Both the position numbers and the translations under genes were made by a program. Below the pieces are notes generated by a model. The model saw only the letters and a program-made list of their open reading frames with translations. It had not been told where the DNA came from and ran no database searches. From Sneathiella limimaris (GTDB lineage Bacteria; Pseudomonadota; Alphaproteobacteria; Sneathiellales; Sneathiellaceae): a DNA stretch of 64,000 nt. Below, in pieces: positions 46,088-55,812 of this stretch (position 1 is the stretch's first letter; each line of letters opens with the position of its first letter). The stretch lies in the NCBI RefSeq assembly GCF_012932565.1, contig NZ_JABBYJ010000001.1, positions 2,294,001 to 2,358,000 of the forward strand. Reading direction: 5' to 3'.

Positions 46088-46088
46088 G

Positions 46089-46111
46089 AAGGGGAACGTA
46101 TTGTTCCCCTT
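46089..46111 (+). terminator. Hairpin terminator between convergent genes
   Basis: AAGGGGAAC-GTATT-GTTCCCCTT, a nine-base stem, begins two bases after the GGCT-like stop and is followed by a T-rich tail (TTATTTTGTT). It lies between that gene and convergent trhO and may serve both. Confidence 0.7.
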
Positions 46112-46114
46112 AGG

Positions 46115-47020
46115 TTATTTTGTTCCAATGTGAACTTCACCGCGTCGCTTGGCAAGTTCAATCTGCTTTTGCCGTTCAGCGAACCTAGTCTTTTTCTCTT
46201 CTGTCAGTTCGTCGTAGCAATGGGGACATGAAATCCCTTTAACATACTTATCTGATGCCATGTCTTCTTCTGTAATAGGGTAACGACAGGCATAGCACTG
46301 ATCATACGAGCCTTTTTCCAGTTTGTGATTGACGGTAACCCGTTGATCAAACACAAAGCATTCGCCTTCCCATGTGGTTTCTTCCTCTGGGACATCTTCA
46401 AAATACTGCAGGATGCCGCCTTCCAGATGATAGACTTCCTCGAACCCTTCGCGGAGCAGGTAAGAAGTCGATTTTTCACATCGAATGCCGCCAGTGCAGA
46501 ACATCGCAACCTTCTTGTGTTTCTCTGGATCCAGGTTTTCTTTTACATACTGTTTGAATTCACGGAAAGTTTCTGTCTTTGGGTTGATGGCTCCTTTAAA
46601 AGTGCCAACCTGAACCTCATAGTCATTGCGGGTGTCTACTAGTAGAACTTCGGGATCCGCGATCAGGTCATTCCAATCCTTTGGTTTGACATAGGCCCCA
46701 ACCATTTTATTGGGGTCTGTACCCGGTGCACCAAGTGTTACAATCTCTTTTTTCAGCCGGACTTTCATTCTGTAGAACGGCTGTTCCTCGTTGATCGCTT
46801 CTTTATGACTTAAATCAGCAAGCCGCTCATCACTTTTGAGATATGCAAGAAGCGTATCTATGCCCTCACGAGGGCCAGCGACGGTTCCGTTGATCCCTTC
46901 CTCAGCCAATAGCAATGTCCCTTGGATATTATTGTCCAAACAGACTTTCAGCAGCTTAGCCTGGATTTCCTTGTAATCCGGCAGGTTCACAAATTTATAG
47001 AGTGCAGCAACGACATACAT
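46115..47020 (-). CDS. trhO: tRNA uridine(34) hydroxylase, rhodanese-like
   Basis: A 301-residue protein using the ATG at 47020; a longer frame to 47113 adds residues foreign to the family. The N-terminal domain opens [19 protein letters not shown]. The rhodanese domain has [20 protein letters not shown] and the catalytic Cys in [15 protein letters not shown], and the C-terminal zinc-type region has CYACRYPI and CPHC. TrhO (YceA) makes 5-hydroxyuridine at the tRNA wobble position. Confidence 0.93.
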   Translation of the reverse strand: MYVVAALYKFVNLPDYKEIQAKLLKVCLDNNIQGTLLLAEEGINGTVAGPREGIDTLLAYLKSDERLADLSHKEAINEEQPFYRMKVRLKKEIVTLGAPGTDPNKMVGAYVKPKDWNDLIADPEVLLVDTRNDYEVQVGTFKGAINPKTETFREFKQYVKENLDPEKHKKVAMFCTGGIRCEKSTSYLLREGFEEVYHLEGGILQYFEDVPEEETTWEGECFVFDQRVTVNHKLEKGSYDQCYACRYPITEEDMASDKYVKGISCPHCYDELTEEKKTRFAERQKQIELAKRRGEVHIGTK

Positions 47021-47189
47021 GAGCGTATTCCAAAATTTAACTAGCCAATTCGCAAATCCGGCGAGCAGGTCATTTTTCAGGGATCTTATATAAACAGGCG
47101 ACCGAAGATGCAAGTCAGGGATTGCAATTGCGATATAAGGTCGCAGGTGATAGAAGCGCTAAAGTTTTTCAATTGGTATATCAAGAATT

Positions 47190-49025
47190 ATGGCAGCACC
47201 TATTCTCGCTTTGCAGGACGCACGTATCACATTCGGTGGTGGTGATCTGTTCAATAACATTTCTTTGGCTGTTGAGCCGGGCATGAGGATTGCTCTGGTT
47301 GGGCGAAACGGATCTGGCAAATCGACCCTGTTAAAAGCAATAGCTGGAGAAATAGAATTGGATGGCGGGGACCGGTTTGTTCAAACTGGTATTCGGGTTG
47401 GATATTTGCGTCAACAGCCAGAGGTCATAGCAGGTCGGTCTGTGTTTGATCAGGTTTATCAGGGCCTGCCCGAGGATCTTCAGGCCGATGGGCAGGATTA
47501 TAGCTATCTGGTTGACCAGGTTCTCGAAGGTGTTGGTATTAATGGGGACCGGCTACTTGAAACACTCTCTGGCGGGGAAGCGCGCCGGGTTTCGCTTGCA
47601 GAGGCGTTGGTTTCTGAGCCTGATGTTCTGCTACTTGATGAGCCGACAAACCATCTCGATATCAAAACAATTCTTTGGCTTGAGGAAGAGCTGAAAACGT
47701 ATAAAGGCGCCTTGTTGATCATCAGCCATGATCGCCAGTTCCTCAAAAACCTGACAAATCGCCTCTTCTGGCTTGATCGTGGAAAACTCAGAACCCACGG
47801 TAAAGGCTTCGCTGCGTTTGAAGAGTGGTCAGAGGAAATTCTGAGAGCTGAAGAGGTGGAAACGCGAAAACTGGATAAGCGGATCGCGGAAGAGACTGAC
47901 TGGTCACGTAAAGGGATTACTGCTCGCCGTGCGCGAAATGAAGGCCGCTTACGTGCATTGCATCGGATGCGGGCTGAGAGGGCTGAGCGAACCGGTCGGG
48001 TCGGAAAAGCGCGGCTTGAGGTTGCTTCCGGAGAAAAGAGCGGCAAGGTAGTTGTAGAAGCGGACGGCATCTCAAAATTTTATGAGACTGCGGAAGGTGA
48101 GCAGAAAACAATTATCAAGAATTTCTCGACCCGGATCATGCGAGGCGATCGCGTTGGAATTATCGGAGAGAACGGAGCAGGAAAAACCACTCTTCTGAAA
48201 ATGTTGACGGGTGAGTTGCAGCCAGACGAAGGGGTTGTGAAGCTTGGAACAAACCTGACGCCAGCCATATTTGATCAACAGCGGGAAAGTTTGGATCCCG
48301 AAGAAAGTCTCTGGGATACCCTTGCAGATCCAGGCAGCGGCCAGTTGTTGGTGAAGGGTGAAGTTAGGCATGTGGTGGCTTATTTACGGGATTTCCTGTT
48401 CGAGGAAAAACAGGCAAAGAGTCCCGTTAAATCGTTATCTGGCGGAGAAAAAAATAGGTTGTTGCTTGCGAAGTTGTTGGCGCGCGAGAGCAATTTCCTT
48501 GTTTTGGATGAGCCGACCAATGACCTGGATATGGAAACGCTTGATCTCTTACAGGACATGCTGAGTAGTTATGAAGGGACCCTTATCCTAATTAGTCATG
48601 ATCGTGAGTTTTTGGATCAGTTAGTGACGTCCGTGATTGCTGTTGAGGGTGAGGGACGTGTAGATGAGTATGTAGGCGGATATACTGATTATGTCCGGCA
48701 ACGCCAAGAGCAGGAAAAGCCAGTTTCTTCTCCATCTAAACCCGTTCAGGTTCAGGCTGAAAAACCTAAAAAAGCGCGGGCAAAATTGAGTTACAAGGAC
48801 CAGCGTGAACTGGATATGCTTCCCGATCTTCTCGCTCAACTGGAAGAACAGATTGCTAAACTGGAAGCCGAAATGTCAGATCCTAATCTTTTTGCCAAAA
48901 ATCCAGATAAATTCCAAAAAGTGATGGATGCGCTGACTGAAGCCAAAGGCAAGTATGAGCAATCTGAGGAACGTCTTCTGGAATTGGAAATTCTGCAAGA
49001 AGAGTTGAGTGGCGGGTCCTCTTAA
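47190..49025 (+). CDS. uup: ABC-F family ATPase, Uup-like
   Basis: A 611-residue protein with two ABC domains and no membrane segment. Domain 1 has GRNGSGKST, LSGGEARRVSLAEAL and LLLDEPTNHLDI; domain 2 has GENGAGKTT, LSGGEKNRLLLAKLL and LVLDEPTNDLDM. A basic inter-domain linker (~225-275) and a C-terminal coiled coil (~545-605) rich in Glu/Lys mark the Uup branch. These proteins act on ribosomes or on DNA branch structures. It converges with rutR, with five bases between. Confidence 0.88.
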   Translation: MAAPILALQDARITFGGGDLFNNISLAVEPGMRIALVGRNGSGKSTLLKAIAGEIELDGGDRFVQTGIRVGYLRQQPEVIAGRSVFDQVYQGLPEDLQADGQDYSYLVDQVLEGVGINGDRLLETLSGGEARRVSLAEALVSEPDVLLLDEPTNHLDIKTILWLEEELKTYKGALLIISHDRQFLKNLTNRLFWLDRGKLRTHGKGFAAFEEWSEEILRAEEVETRKLDKRIAEETDWSRKGITARRARNEGRLRALHRMRAERAERTGRVGKARLEVASGEKSGKVVVEADGISKFYETAEGEQKTIIKNFSTRIMRGDRVGIIGENGAGKTTLLKMLTGELQPDEGVVKLGTNLTPAIFDQQRESLDPEESLWDTLADPGSGQLLVKGEVRHVVAYLRDFLFEEKQAKSPVKSLSGGEKNRLLLAKLLARESNFLVLDEPTNDLDMETLDLLQDMLSSYEGTLILISHDREFLDQLVTSVIAVEGEGRVDEYVGGYTDYVRQRQEQEKPVSSPSKPVQVQAEKPKKARAKLSYKDQRELDMLPDLLAQLEEQIAKLEAEMSDPNLFAKNPDKFQKVMDALTEAKGKYEQSEERLLELEILQEELSGGSS

Positions 49026-49030
49026 TCTGA

Positions 49031-49723
49031 CTAGCCGGCGATAGGCAGCTCTATATCTGTTTTCCGGGCAGGCACGGGAGTTAATCCACAGGTCCTGAGG
49101 ACAGTCGTAATAATGGCGTTGGTGGCTTCTTCAAAATCAGCTTCTTCAAGCTTGTTCTCCCGACCGAGAACGGAAGCCCACTGAATTTCAAAGTCAGCCC
49201 AGGTTTGTGTCATTGCCCATATGTGAAAGATCAGTTTCTTGCTGTCAACGGGGGCCATTTTTCCTTGTTCAATCCATTTGTCTAAAATGGCCGATTTATA
49301 ATCCACCCATTCTTTTAGATCTCCGGACAGATAAGGTTTGATCCGCGGAGCACCTCTGATCAGTTCGTTCGCAAAAACGCGAGAGGCTTCTGGTCGGTTT
49401 TTCGAAAGCTCCATTTTGGCGCGAATGTAATCTGCAAGAGTGAGTGCAGGATCGTCCTCTTCTGTAATCTCGCGAAAGGAGGATAGCCATAGTTCTACGA
49501 TATCATCAATGACGGTTCGATAGAGTTTGGCTTTGGTGCCAAAGTAGTAGTGGACATTTGCTTTAGGCAGACCAGCTTCCTCCGCGATATCGGCAGTCGT
49601 AGCACCCCGAAAGCCGTTGGCCGCAAAAACCTTTTCAGCGGCGGCAAGTATCTTTTTTCTGTTTTCCTGTCGGATTCGTCCTTGATTTGAGGATGCAGAG
49701 GACGCTTCTTTGGATTTCGTCAT
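49031..49723 (-). CDS. rutR: TetR-family pyrimidine regulator RutR
   Basis: A 230-residue TetR-type regulator. The N-terminal helix-turn-helix (residues ~22-70) reads ILAAAEKVFAANGFRGATTADIAEEAGLP, then VHYYFGTKAKLY. The ligand domain has the RutR-like segments ASRVFANELIRGAPRIKPYL and MTQTWADFEIQW. RutR senses uracil in other bacteria. The neighbouring divergent preTA operon and two operators of the RutR type (50000 and 60435) support the name. It starts 370 bases before preT, on the opposite strand. Confidence 0.88.
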   Translation of the reverse strand: MTKSKEASSASSNQGRIRQENRKKILAAAEKVFAANGFRGATTADIAEEAGLPKANVHYYFGTKAKLYRTVIDDIVELWLSSFREITEEDDPALTLADYIRAKMELSKNRPEASRVFANELIRGAPRIKPYLSGDLKEWVDYKSAILDKWIEQGKMAPVDSKKLIFHIWAMTQTWADFEIQWASVLGRENKLEEADFEEATNAIITTVLRTCGLTPVPARKTDIELPIAG

Positions 49724-50092
49724 TTTTTAAGTCAGCCTGTAACCGGTATTGGGAACATATTTTGGCTTGAACCGCTAATTTTTTGCAAGTTTTAATCACT
49801 CAAACAAATTTGTGTCCACTTTCGGCGATCCAGATCGTCTGATTCTCCGTTGTGGGTAAATGTCTATTTTTTTCTGGTTAGTTCCAGATCAGTTACGCCT
49901 AAAAAATCATCGAATGATATAAAAGTCGCCAAAATTAGAAATTTTTAATTTCCTTTAGGCCCAGAATTCTGCGGGTTATAAATAAGTGAACAATTAATCT
50001 TGACCATTTGGTCAGATTTTGACTATGGTTTTTCTCAGGGAACAAACCGGGCAAAACCGGTGGGTTATTAACTGGGCTAGAAAGAGAAAAAC
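49724..50092. other. Divergent rutR-preT control region
   Basis: 369 bases, AT-rich, without a gene. It contains the RutR operator at 50000-50015 and an overlapping plus-strand promoter candidate, TTGACC (50000) and TATGGT 18 bases later. No equally clear promoter is visible for rutR. Confidence 0.6.
50000..50015 (+). promoter_or_regulatory. RutR operator upstream of preT
   Basis: TTGACCA-TT-TGGTCAG matches the E. coli RutR site TTGACCA-N2-TGGTCAA at all but the last base. The left half doubles as the -35 hexamer of the proposed preT promoter, so bound RutR should block transcription. Confidence 0.82.
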
Positions 50093-51439
50093 ATGGGTGG
50101 TATCGCCGATATCGCGGCGGGCAGGTTGTCCGCTGACGAATTGTCAAAAAACTTTGACGACATGTATCCGGCTTTAGGAGAAGCTAAGGCACATATCGAA
50201 GCTAATCGTTGCTATTTTTGTTACGACGCACCTTGTATGGAGGCTTGTCCTACCGGAATTGATATTCCGAACTTCATTCGTAAAATTCAGACAGGGAACT
50301 ATCGGGGATCTGCGATTGATATTTTGACTGAGAATATCATGGGCGGTGCCTGTGCACGTGTATGTCCGACTGAAATCCTCTGTGAGGAAGTCTGTGTCCG
50401 ACAAACTCAGGAAGGAAAGCCCGTTACGATTGGCCGTTTGCAGCGATTTGCAACTGACTGGCTGATGGCAACGAAAGAGCAGCCTTTTGAACGTGCACCT
50501 TCCTCAGGCAAGACGGTTGCGGTTGTCGGTGCCGGACCGGCAGGCTTATCAGCCGCCCACCGCCTGGCTATGCTCGGGCATGATGTGGAGGTATTTGAGG
50601 CCAAAGCAAAATCTGGCGGCCTGAATGAATACGGTATTGCTGCCTATAAACTTCCTCATGGGATTGCCCAGGAAGAAGTTGATTTCATTCTCTCTATCGG
50701 TGGCATTACGGTTCACCATAATATGGCGCTTGGCTCACAAATTAGTCTGGCAGAATTGCATAAGAAATTTGATGCAGTCTTTATCGGAACTGGACTTGGC
50801 GCGGTTCGCTCGCTCGGTTTTGAAAACGAAAGCCTTAAAGGGGTTTTTAACGCGGTCGATTACATTGCAGATCTTCGCCAGTCTGAAACAAAGGCGGATC
50901 TTGAAATTGGTCGAAAGATTGTCGTAATTGGCGGTGGCAATACCGCGATTGATATCGCTGTTCAAGCGAAGCGCTTGGGAGCTGAAGAAGTGACCCTCTG
51001 TTATCGTCGGGGTGCAGAAGATATGAGCGCAACCCACCATGAACAGGAATATGCGCAGCTTAACGGGGTTACCATACGTCATTACGTAAAACCGGTTTCT
51101 CTTCAGGAAGAGAATGGTTCAGTTTCGGGCGTAACATTTGAATATACTGAAAAAGCGGCGGACGGATCTTTGGCAGGTACTGGTGAGAAATTCACACTGG
51201 CTGCCAATATGGTGTTCAAAGCAATCGGTCAGGTCTTCATTCCGGATCCGGTAACAGAGGAGGCTACTTCACTGGAGATCCTGGATGGTCGTATCAAGGT
51301 GGATGACAATCGGGCGACCTCCGTTCCCGGTGTTTACGCCGGAGGCGACTGTATTCTCGGGGGGGAAGACCTGACCGTAGCTGCTGTCCAGGATGGGAAG
51401 CTGGCCGCACATGCAATTGATCAATATTTAAAAGCCTAA
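50093..51439 (+). CDS. preT: NAD-dependent dihydropyrimidine dehydrogenase, PreT subunit
   Basis: A 448-residue flavoprotein. The N-terminal ~140 residues have the Cys sets of two [4Fe-4S] clusters (CYFCYDAPCMEACP; CARVCPTEILCEEVC). The FAD site is VVGAGPAGLSAAHRLAMLG (~140-160), the NAD(P) site VVIGGGNTAIDIAVQAK (~280-297) and the closing FAD motif VPGVYAGGDCILGG. It passes electrons between NAD(P)H and PreA. It resembles glutamate synthase small chain, but the adjacent preA settles its role. Confidence 0.93.
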   Translation: MGGIADIAAGRLSADELSKNFDDMYPALGEAKAHIEANRCYFCYDAPCMEACPTGIDIPNFIRKIQTGNYRGSAIDILTENIMGGACARVCPTEILCEEVCVRQTQEGKPVTIGRLQRFATDWLMATKEQPFERAPSSGKTVAVVGAGPAGLSAAHRLAMLGHDVEVFEAKAKSGGLNEYGIAAYKLPHGIAQEEVDFILSIGGITVHHNMALGSQISLAELHKKFDAVFIGTGLGAVRSLGFENESLKGVFNAVDYIADLRQSETKADLEIGRKIVVIGGGNTAIDIAVQAKRLGAEEVTLCYRRGAEDMSATHHEQEYAQLNGVTIRHYVKPVSLQEENGSVSGVTFEYTEKAADGSLAGTGEKFTLAANMVFKAIGQVFIPDPVTEEATSLEILDGRIKVDDNRATSVPGVYAGGDCILGGEDLTVAAVQDGKLAAHAIDQYLKA

Positions 51440-51461
51440 CCGGGGATAAGGGACCAAGAAG

Positions 51462-52736
51462 ATGGCAGATCTGAGCTATGATTTTGTAGGAATTAAATCA
51501 CCCAATCCCTTCTGGTTGGCAAGTGCACCGCCAACTGACAAGGAAATAAATGTTGTTCGGGCTTTTGAGGCCGGTTGGGGTGGCGTTGTATGGAAAACTT
51601 TGGGAGAAGACCCGCCTGTAGTTAATGTGTCGTCCCGGTATGGCGCGACTCATTACAACGGGCAGCGTATGGCTGGCCTGAATAATATCGAGTTGATCAC
51701 AGATCGGCCCCTAGATGTGAATCTGGAAGAAATTACGCGCGTCAAGAAAGACTGGCCAGATCGTGCAATGGTTGTCTCTCTTATGGTGCCCTGTGAGGAG
51801 GAGCCTTGGAAGTATATCCTTAACCGGGTTGCAGAGACGGGCGCCGATGGGGTGGAACTCAACTTTGGTTGCCCGCACGGGATGTCCGAACGTGGCATGG
51901 GCGCAGCAGTTGGTCAGGTTCCTGAATATGTCCAGATGGTCACGGAATGGTGTAAAAAACATTCCGATATGTCTGTGATTGTAAAGCTCACACCGAACAT
52001 TACAGATATTCGTCAATCCGCTCGGGCAGCTGTGCGTGGTGGAGCCGATGCTGTCTCACTGATCAACACAATCAATTCAATCGTGAATATTGATCTGGAC
52101 ATCATGGCGCCGACACCAACTGTTGATGGCAAGGGAGCTCATGGTGGTTATTGCGGACCGGCAGTTAAACCTATTGCATTGAACATGGTTGCTGAAATTG
52201 CCCGGGATCCTGAATGTGAGAACATTCCTATGTCTGGCATTGGAGGCATTTCCAACTGGAGAGATGCTGCTGAATTTATTTCATTAGGGTGCGGATCTGT
52301 TCAGGTGTGCACAGCTGCAATGCATCACGGTTTCAAGATTGTTGATGATATGAAAACCGGTCTCAGCAACTGGATGGATAGCAAGGGCTATAAGTCTATC
52401 GATGATTTCCGTGGGCTCGCTTCGGGCAATGTCACCGATTGGAACCAGTTGAATATGAACTATGACGTAAAAGCGCTCATTGATCAGGATAAATGTATCA
52501 AATGCGGTCTGTGTCATATTTCTTGCGAAGATACATCTCACCAGGCGATTACAGCGAGTCGTGTTAATGGTGAGCGGCGATATGAAGTGGTGGATGAAGA
52601 ATGCGTGGGTTGTAATCTGTGCTACCATGTATGCCCGGTTGAGAATTGTATTACGATGGTAGAGGTGGATAATGGCAAGCCTTACATGAACTGGAACCAG
52701 GATCCAAGAAACCCTCACTCAAAAGCAGCAGAGTAA
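51462..52736 (+). CDS. preA: NAD-dependent dihydropyrimidine dehydrogenase, PreA subunit
   Basis: A 424-residue FMN protein with the dihydroorotate/dihydropyrimidine dehydrogenase barrel. It shows FWLASAPPTDKE, LNFGCPHGMSERGMG, VIVKLTPNITDI and SLINTINSI, followed by a C-terminal 2[4Fe-4S] ferredoxin domain (CIKCGLCHISC; CVGCNLCYHVCP). It reduces uracil and thymine to the dihydro forms. In the active loop the residue matching the mammalian general-acid Cys is Val (GAAVG), as I recall also for E. coli PreA. It follows preT by 22 bases. Confidence 0.94.
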   Translation: MADLSYDFVGIKSPNPFWLASAPPTDKEINVVRAFEAGWGGVVWKTLGEDPPVVNVSSRYGATHYNGQRMAGLNNIELITDRPLDVNLEEITRVKKDWPDRAMVVSLMVPCEEEPWKYILNRVAETGADGVELNFGCPHGMSERGMGAAVGQVPEYVQMVTEWCKKHSDMSVIVKLTPNITDIRQSARAAVRGGADAVSLINTINSIVNIDLDIMAPTPTVDGKGAHGGYCGPAVKPIALNMVAEIARDPECENIPMSGIGGISNWRDAAEFISLGCGSVQVCTAAMHHGFKIVDDMKTGLSNWMDSKGYKSIDDFRGLASGNVTDWNQLNMNYDVKALIDQDKCIKCGLCHISCEDTSHQAITASRVNGERRYEVVDEECVGCNLCYHVCPVENCITMVEVDNGKPYMNWNQDPRNPHSKAAE

Positions 52737-52747
52737 AGCGAATAATT

Positions 52748-53983
52748 ATGAAAAATATGGCAGTAAAGGGCGACCGTTTGTGGGACAGCCTGATGGATAT
52801 GGCAAAAATTGGCGGCACAGAAAAAGGCGGCTGTTGCCGGCTTGCCCTGACGGATGTGGATAAAGAGGGGCGCGACCTCTTCGTTCAATGGTGCAAGGAT
52901 GCAGGCTGTACGATTAAAATCGATAAAATGGGGAATATCTTCGCGCGTCGGGCAGGGGTGAACGATGATCTTCCGCCAGTAATGATGGGCTCTCATCTCG
53001 ATACCCAACCAACGGGTGGTAAGTATGACGGGGTTTTTGGGGTGCTCGCAGGTCTTGAAGTGCTTCGAACCCTTAATGATTTCGACGTTAAAACTGAAAA
53101 TCCGGTCGAGGTCGCTGTTTGGACGAATGAAGAAGGGTCCCGGTTTGCTCCGGCTATGGTGTCTTCGGGGGTTTTCGCCGGTGTTTTTGATTTGGAATAC
53201 GGCCTGAGCCGTGCGGATCTTGATGGTAAGACCATGGGCGAAGAGCTTGAGCGAATTGGTTATGCCGGACCGGAAGAGGTCGGTGGACGTGAGATCAAGG
53301 CTTTCTTTGAGGCCCATATCGAGCAAGGGCCTATTTTGGAGCATGAAGAAAAAACCATTGGGGTTGTTAAAGGGGCGCAAGGTCAACGGTGGTATGAAAT
53401 TACCATCACAGGGCAGGAAGCTCATGCGGGTCCAACCCCTATGGCCCGCCGGAAAGATGCGCTCGTCGCGGCCTCGAAAATTGTTCAAGAAGTTAATCGT
53501 ATTGGGTTTGAAAATCAGCCTTTCGCCTGTGCAACTGTTGGCTTGATGAACGTAACACCAAATTCGCGGAACACTATTCCAGGTGAAGTTTTCTTCACTG
53601 TTGATTTCCGTCATCCAGATGATGAAATCCTCTCAAAGATGGATGAGCAGTTACGCTCTTTTTCAGAAAAGGTTGCCAGCGAAGGTGGCTACGAAATGAA
53701 ATTTGAGCAAATTTGGTACTCACCACCTGTTGCTTTTGATGATGATTGCGTCAACGCCGTGCGATTTGGTGCGGAGCAGGCCGGGTATTCTCATATGGAT
53801 ATCATTTCTGGTGCAGGTCATGATGCTTGCTATATCAACCGTGTAGCACCCACCGGCATGATTTTTGTTCCTTGCGAAAATGGCATCAGTCATAATGAGG
53901 AAGAAGAGGCGACACCGGAAGATCTAGCAGCAGGATGTAATGTGTTGTTGCATGCTGTTGTGGAACGGGCCACAGTAGCGTAA
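52748..53983 (+). CDS. M20-family amidohydrolase, probable N-carbamoyl amino acid / beta-ureidopropionase
   Basis: A 411-residue binuclear-metal hydrolase of the AmaB/HyuC type: GSHLDTQPTGGKYDGVFGVLAGLE supplies His and bridging Asp, and TNEEGSRFAPAM the catalytic and ligand Glu. The dimerisation lobe has GQEAHAGPTPMARRKDALVAA, and the last ligand is His in PCENGISHNEEE. In pyrimidine operons such enzymes hydrolyse N-carbamoyl-beta-alanine. It is 11 bases after preA. A nitrilase-type enzyme for the same step is encoded at 60482, so specificity may differ. Confidence 0.87.
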   Translation: MKNMAVKGDRLWDSLMDMAKIGGTEKGGCCRLALTDVDKEGRDLFVQWCKDAGCTIKIDKMGNIFARRAGVNDDLPPVMMGSHLDTQPTGGKYDGVFGVLAGLEVLRTLNDFDVKTENPVEVAVWTNEEGSRFAPAMVSSGVFAGVFDLEYGLSRADLDGKTMGEELERIGYAGPEEVGGREIKAFFEAHIEQGPILEHEEKTIGVVKGAQGQRWYEITITGQEAHAGPTPMARRKDALVAASKIVQEVNRIGFENQPFACATVGLMNVTPNSRNTIPGEVFFTVDFRHPDDEILSKMDEQLRSFSEKVASEGGYEMKFEQIWYSPPVAFDDDCVNAVRFGAEQAGYSHMDIISGAGHDACYINRVAPTGMIFVPCENGISHNEEEEATPEDLAAGCNVLLHAVVERATVA

Positions 53984-54104
53984 TAGTATTAAAAATAGGC
54001 AAGCGGCGAAATGACTGACAGGGTTCGCCGCTTCCCATATGTGTAACAGGGGATTTTGCAGTGAAATGCAACAGGCTAAGCAAGCTATCGAAGATGAGGT
54101 GGCT

Positions 54105-54896
54105 ATGAGCGGTATGGGAAAACCGGTCATAGAGATCGAAAAACTAAATCTGATCTTTCAAACACCGGACGCTCCGGTTCATGCGTTATCAGACGTGGAT
54201 CTGACAATAAATTCAGGTGATTTCGTTTCCTTTATCGGACCCTCTGGGTGCGGTAAAACCACTTTGATGCGGGTTATTGCCGATCTTGAGACACCAACGA
54301 ATGGCCATATTTCGGTCAATGGGATGTCTCCGAAGCAGGCACGTGAAAAACGCGCCTATGGCTATGTATTTCAGGCGCCAGCACTTTATCCGTGGCGGAC
54401 CGTCCAAAAGAATATAATGCTGCCCCTTGAAATCATGGGAATTTCCAAGGAAGAGCAACTTGCTAGGGCCAAGAAAAACCTGTCTCTGGTAAATTTGGAA
54501 GGTTTTGAAAAGAAGTTTCCGTGGCAGCTTTCTGGCGGAATGCAACAGAGGGTTTCGATTGCCCGGGCGCTTTCCGTAGAGCCGGATCTCTTGCTGATGG
54601 ATGAGCCTTTTGGTGCTCTTGATGAAATCACACGAGATCACTTAAACGAGCAGCTATTGCGGCTTTGGGACCAGACAGGGAAAACAGTTATTTTTGTGAC
54701 CCACTCCATCCCGGAATCTGTATTCTTGTCTTCAAAAATTGTTGTGATGTCACCTCGGCCTGGCAAGATCATTGATATAATCGATTGTAATCTGCCCCGG
54801 AACCGGACCCTTGATATCCGGGAGACGCCGGAATTTTTGGAAATAGCCCACCGGGTGCGTGAAGGACTGAGGGCAGGGCATTCCTACGATGACTGA
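54105..54896 (+). CDS. ABC transporter ATP-binding protein (nitrate/taurine/pyrimidine type)
   Basis: A 263-residue ATPase with Walker A GPSGCGKTT, the Q-loop YVFQAPALYPWRTV, signature LSGGMQQRVSIARAL, Walker B LLLMDEPFGALDE and switch His in VTHSIPE. The ATG at 54105 is chosen because GAGG lies five bases upstream; earlier in-frame ATGs at 54039 and 54066 lack a good site. It energises import with the two permeases and the binding protein that follow. Its position after preTA suggests a pyrimidine or its breakdown product as substrate. Confidence 0.88.
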   Translation: MSGMGKPVIEIEKLNLIFQTPDAPVHALSDVDLTINSGDFVSFIGPSGCGKTTLMRVIADLETPTNGHISVNGMSPKQAREKRAYGYVFQAPALYPWRTVQKNIMLPLEIMGISKEEQLARAKKNLSLVNLEGFEKKFPWQLSGGMQQRVSIARALSVEPDLLLMDEPFGALDEITRDHLNEQLLRLWDQTGKTVIFVTHSIPESVFLSSKIVVMSPRPGKIIDIIDCNLPRNRTLDIRETPEFLEIAHRVREGLRAGHSYDD

Positions 54897-55812
54897 TGCC
54901 GCTATTTCATCTTCGTCTTCGAAAGGTAGTCTTTGGGGTCGATTGTATCACGGGAAAACCCTTCCGATCCTCACAGTTGTGATTGCGATCCTTGTGGCTT
55001 GGTATGCTGGTGCCGTTTATCTAAATTCAGATACATTGATTTCAAAGTATGAACGGGCCAAAGTCGAGTGGGATATGGAAAAATTGGCAAAGGATGCCTG
55101 GGCAATGGAGCGCCCCATTTTGCCAGCCCCACATCAGATTGTTGAGGAACTGAATAAAACGGTTCTGCAAAAGAAAATCACCTCCAAGCGGAGCCTCGTC
55201 TATCACGCTTGGGTGACGACTTCCGCCACTTTGTTGGGCTTTGCTTTTGGTGGTCTGCTCGGAATATTATTGGCTGTAGGTATCGTGCATGTTCAAACAT
55301 TGGACCGCAGTTTGATGCCTTGGGTTATTGCTTCGCAAACCATTCCTATTCTGGCGATTGCGCCGATGATCATTGTTGTACTTGGAAATGTGGGGCTCAC
55401 GGGAACAATCCCTAAAGCGATCATTTCGATGTATCTATGTTTCTTTCCAATTACCATTGGTATGGTGAAAGGGCTCCGTTCTCCTGATGTTTTGCAAATG
55501 GATTTGATGCGGACTTACAGTGCTTCCACCTCTCAAATTTTCTGGAAACTGCGTTTACCTGCATCCATTCCGTTTTTATTCGCTAGTCTCAAAGTCTCAA
55601 TTGCTATCAGTCTTGTAGGTGCCATCGTGGGTGAATTGCCGACCGGTGCTGTAGCTGGATTGGGCGCTCGCCTTTTGAGTGGCTCATATTATGGTCAAAC
55701 TATTCAAATTTGGTCGGCTTTGGTAATGGCTTCTGTATTGGGAATGCTTCTGGTGTACCTTGTCTCAATCATTGAGAAGTTTGTGACCCAAAAAATGGGG
55801 GCGCAGGTATGA
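54889..55812 (+). CDS. ABC transporter permease 1
   Basis: A 307-residue membrane protein with one N-terminal anchor (~22-45), an extended loop of ~60 residues and then five or six helices of the BPD-transport fold. The ATPase-contact loop is present (MRTYSASTSQIFWKLRLPASIPFL). It overlaps the ATPase gene by eight bases and the second permease gene by four. Its membrane role is clear, but substrate is inferred only from context. Confidence 0.88.
   Translation: MTDAAISSSSSKGSLWGRLYHGKTLPILTVVIAILVAWYAGAVYLNSDTLISKYERAKVEWDMEKLAKDAWAMERPILPAPHQIVEELNKTVLQKKITSKRSLVYHAWVTTSATLLGFAFGGLLGILLAVGIVHVQTLDRSLMPWVIASQTIPILAIAPMIIVVLGNVGLTGTIPKAIISMYLCFFPITIGMVKGLRSPDVLQMDLMRTYSASTSQIFWKLRLPASIPFLFASLKVSIAISLVGAIVGELPTGAVAGLGARLLSGSYYGQTIQIWSALVMASVLGMLLVYLVSIIEKFVTQKMGAQV

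Noticed and set aside
47504-48070. A 188-residue frame antisense to the ABC-F gene
   Set aside because: Ser/Arg-rich translation typical of an antisense shadow; the plus-strand ABC motifs are unmistakable.
52715-53614. A 299-residue frame antisense to the M20 hydrolase gene
   Set aside because: No recognisable domain, overlaps a fully conserved metallohydrolase and the preA end; long antisense frames are expected by codon bias.
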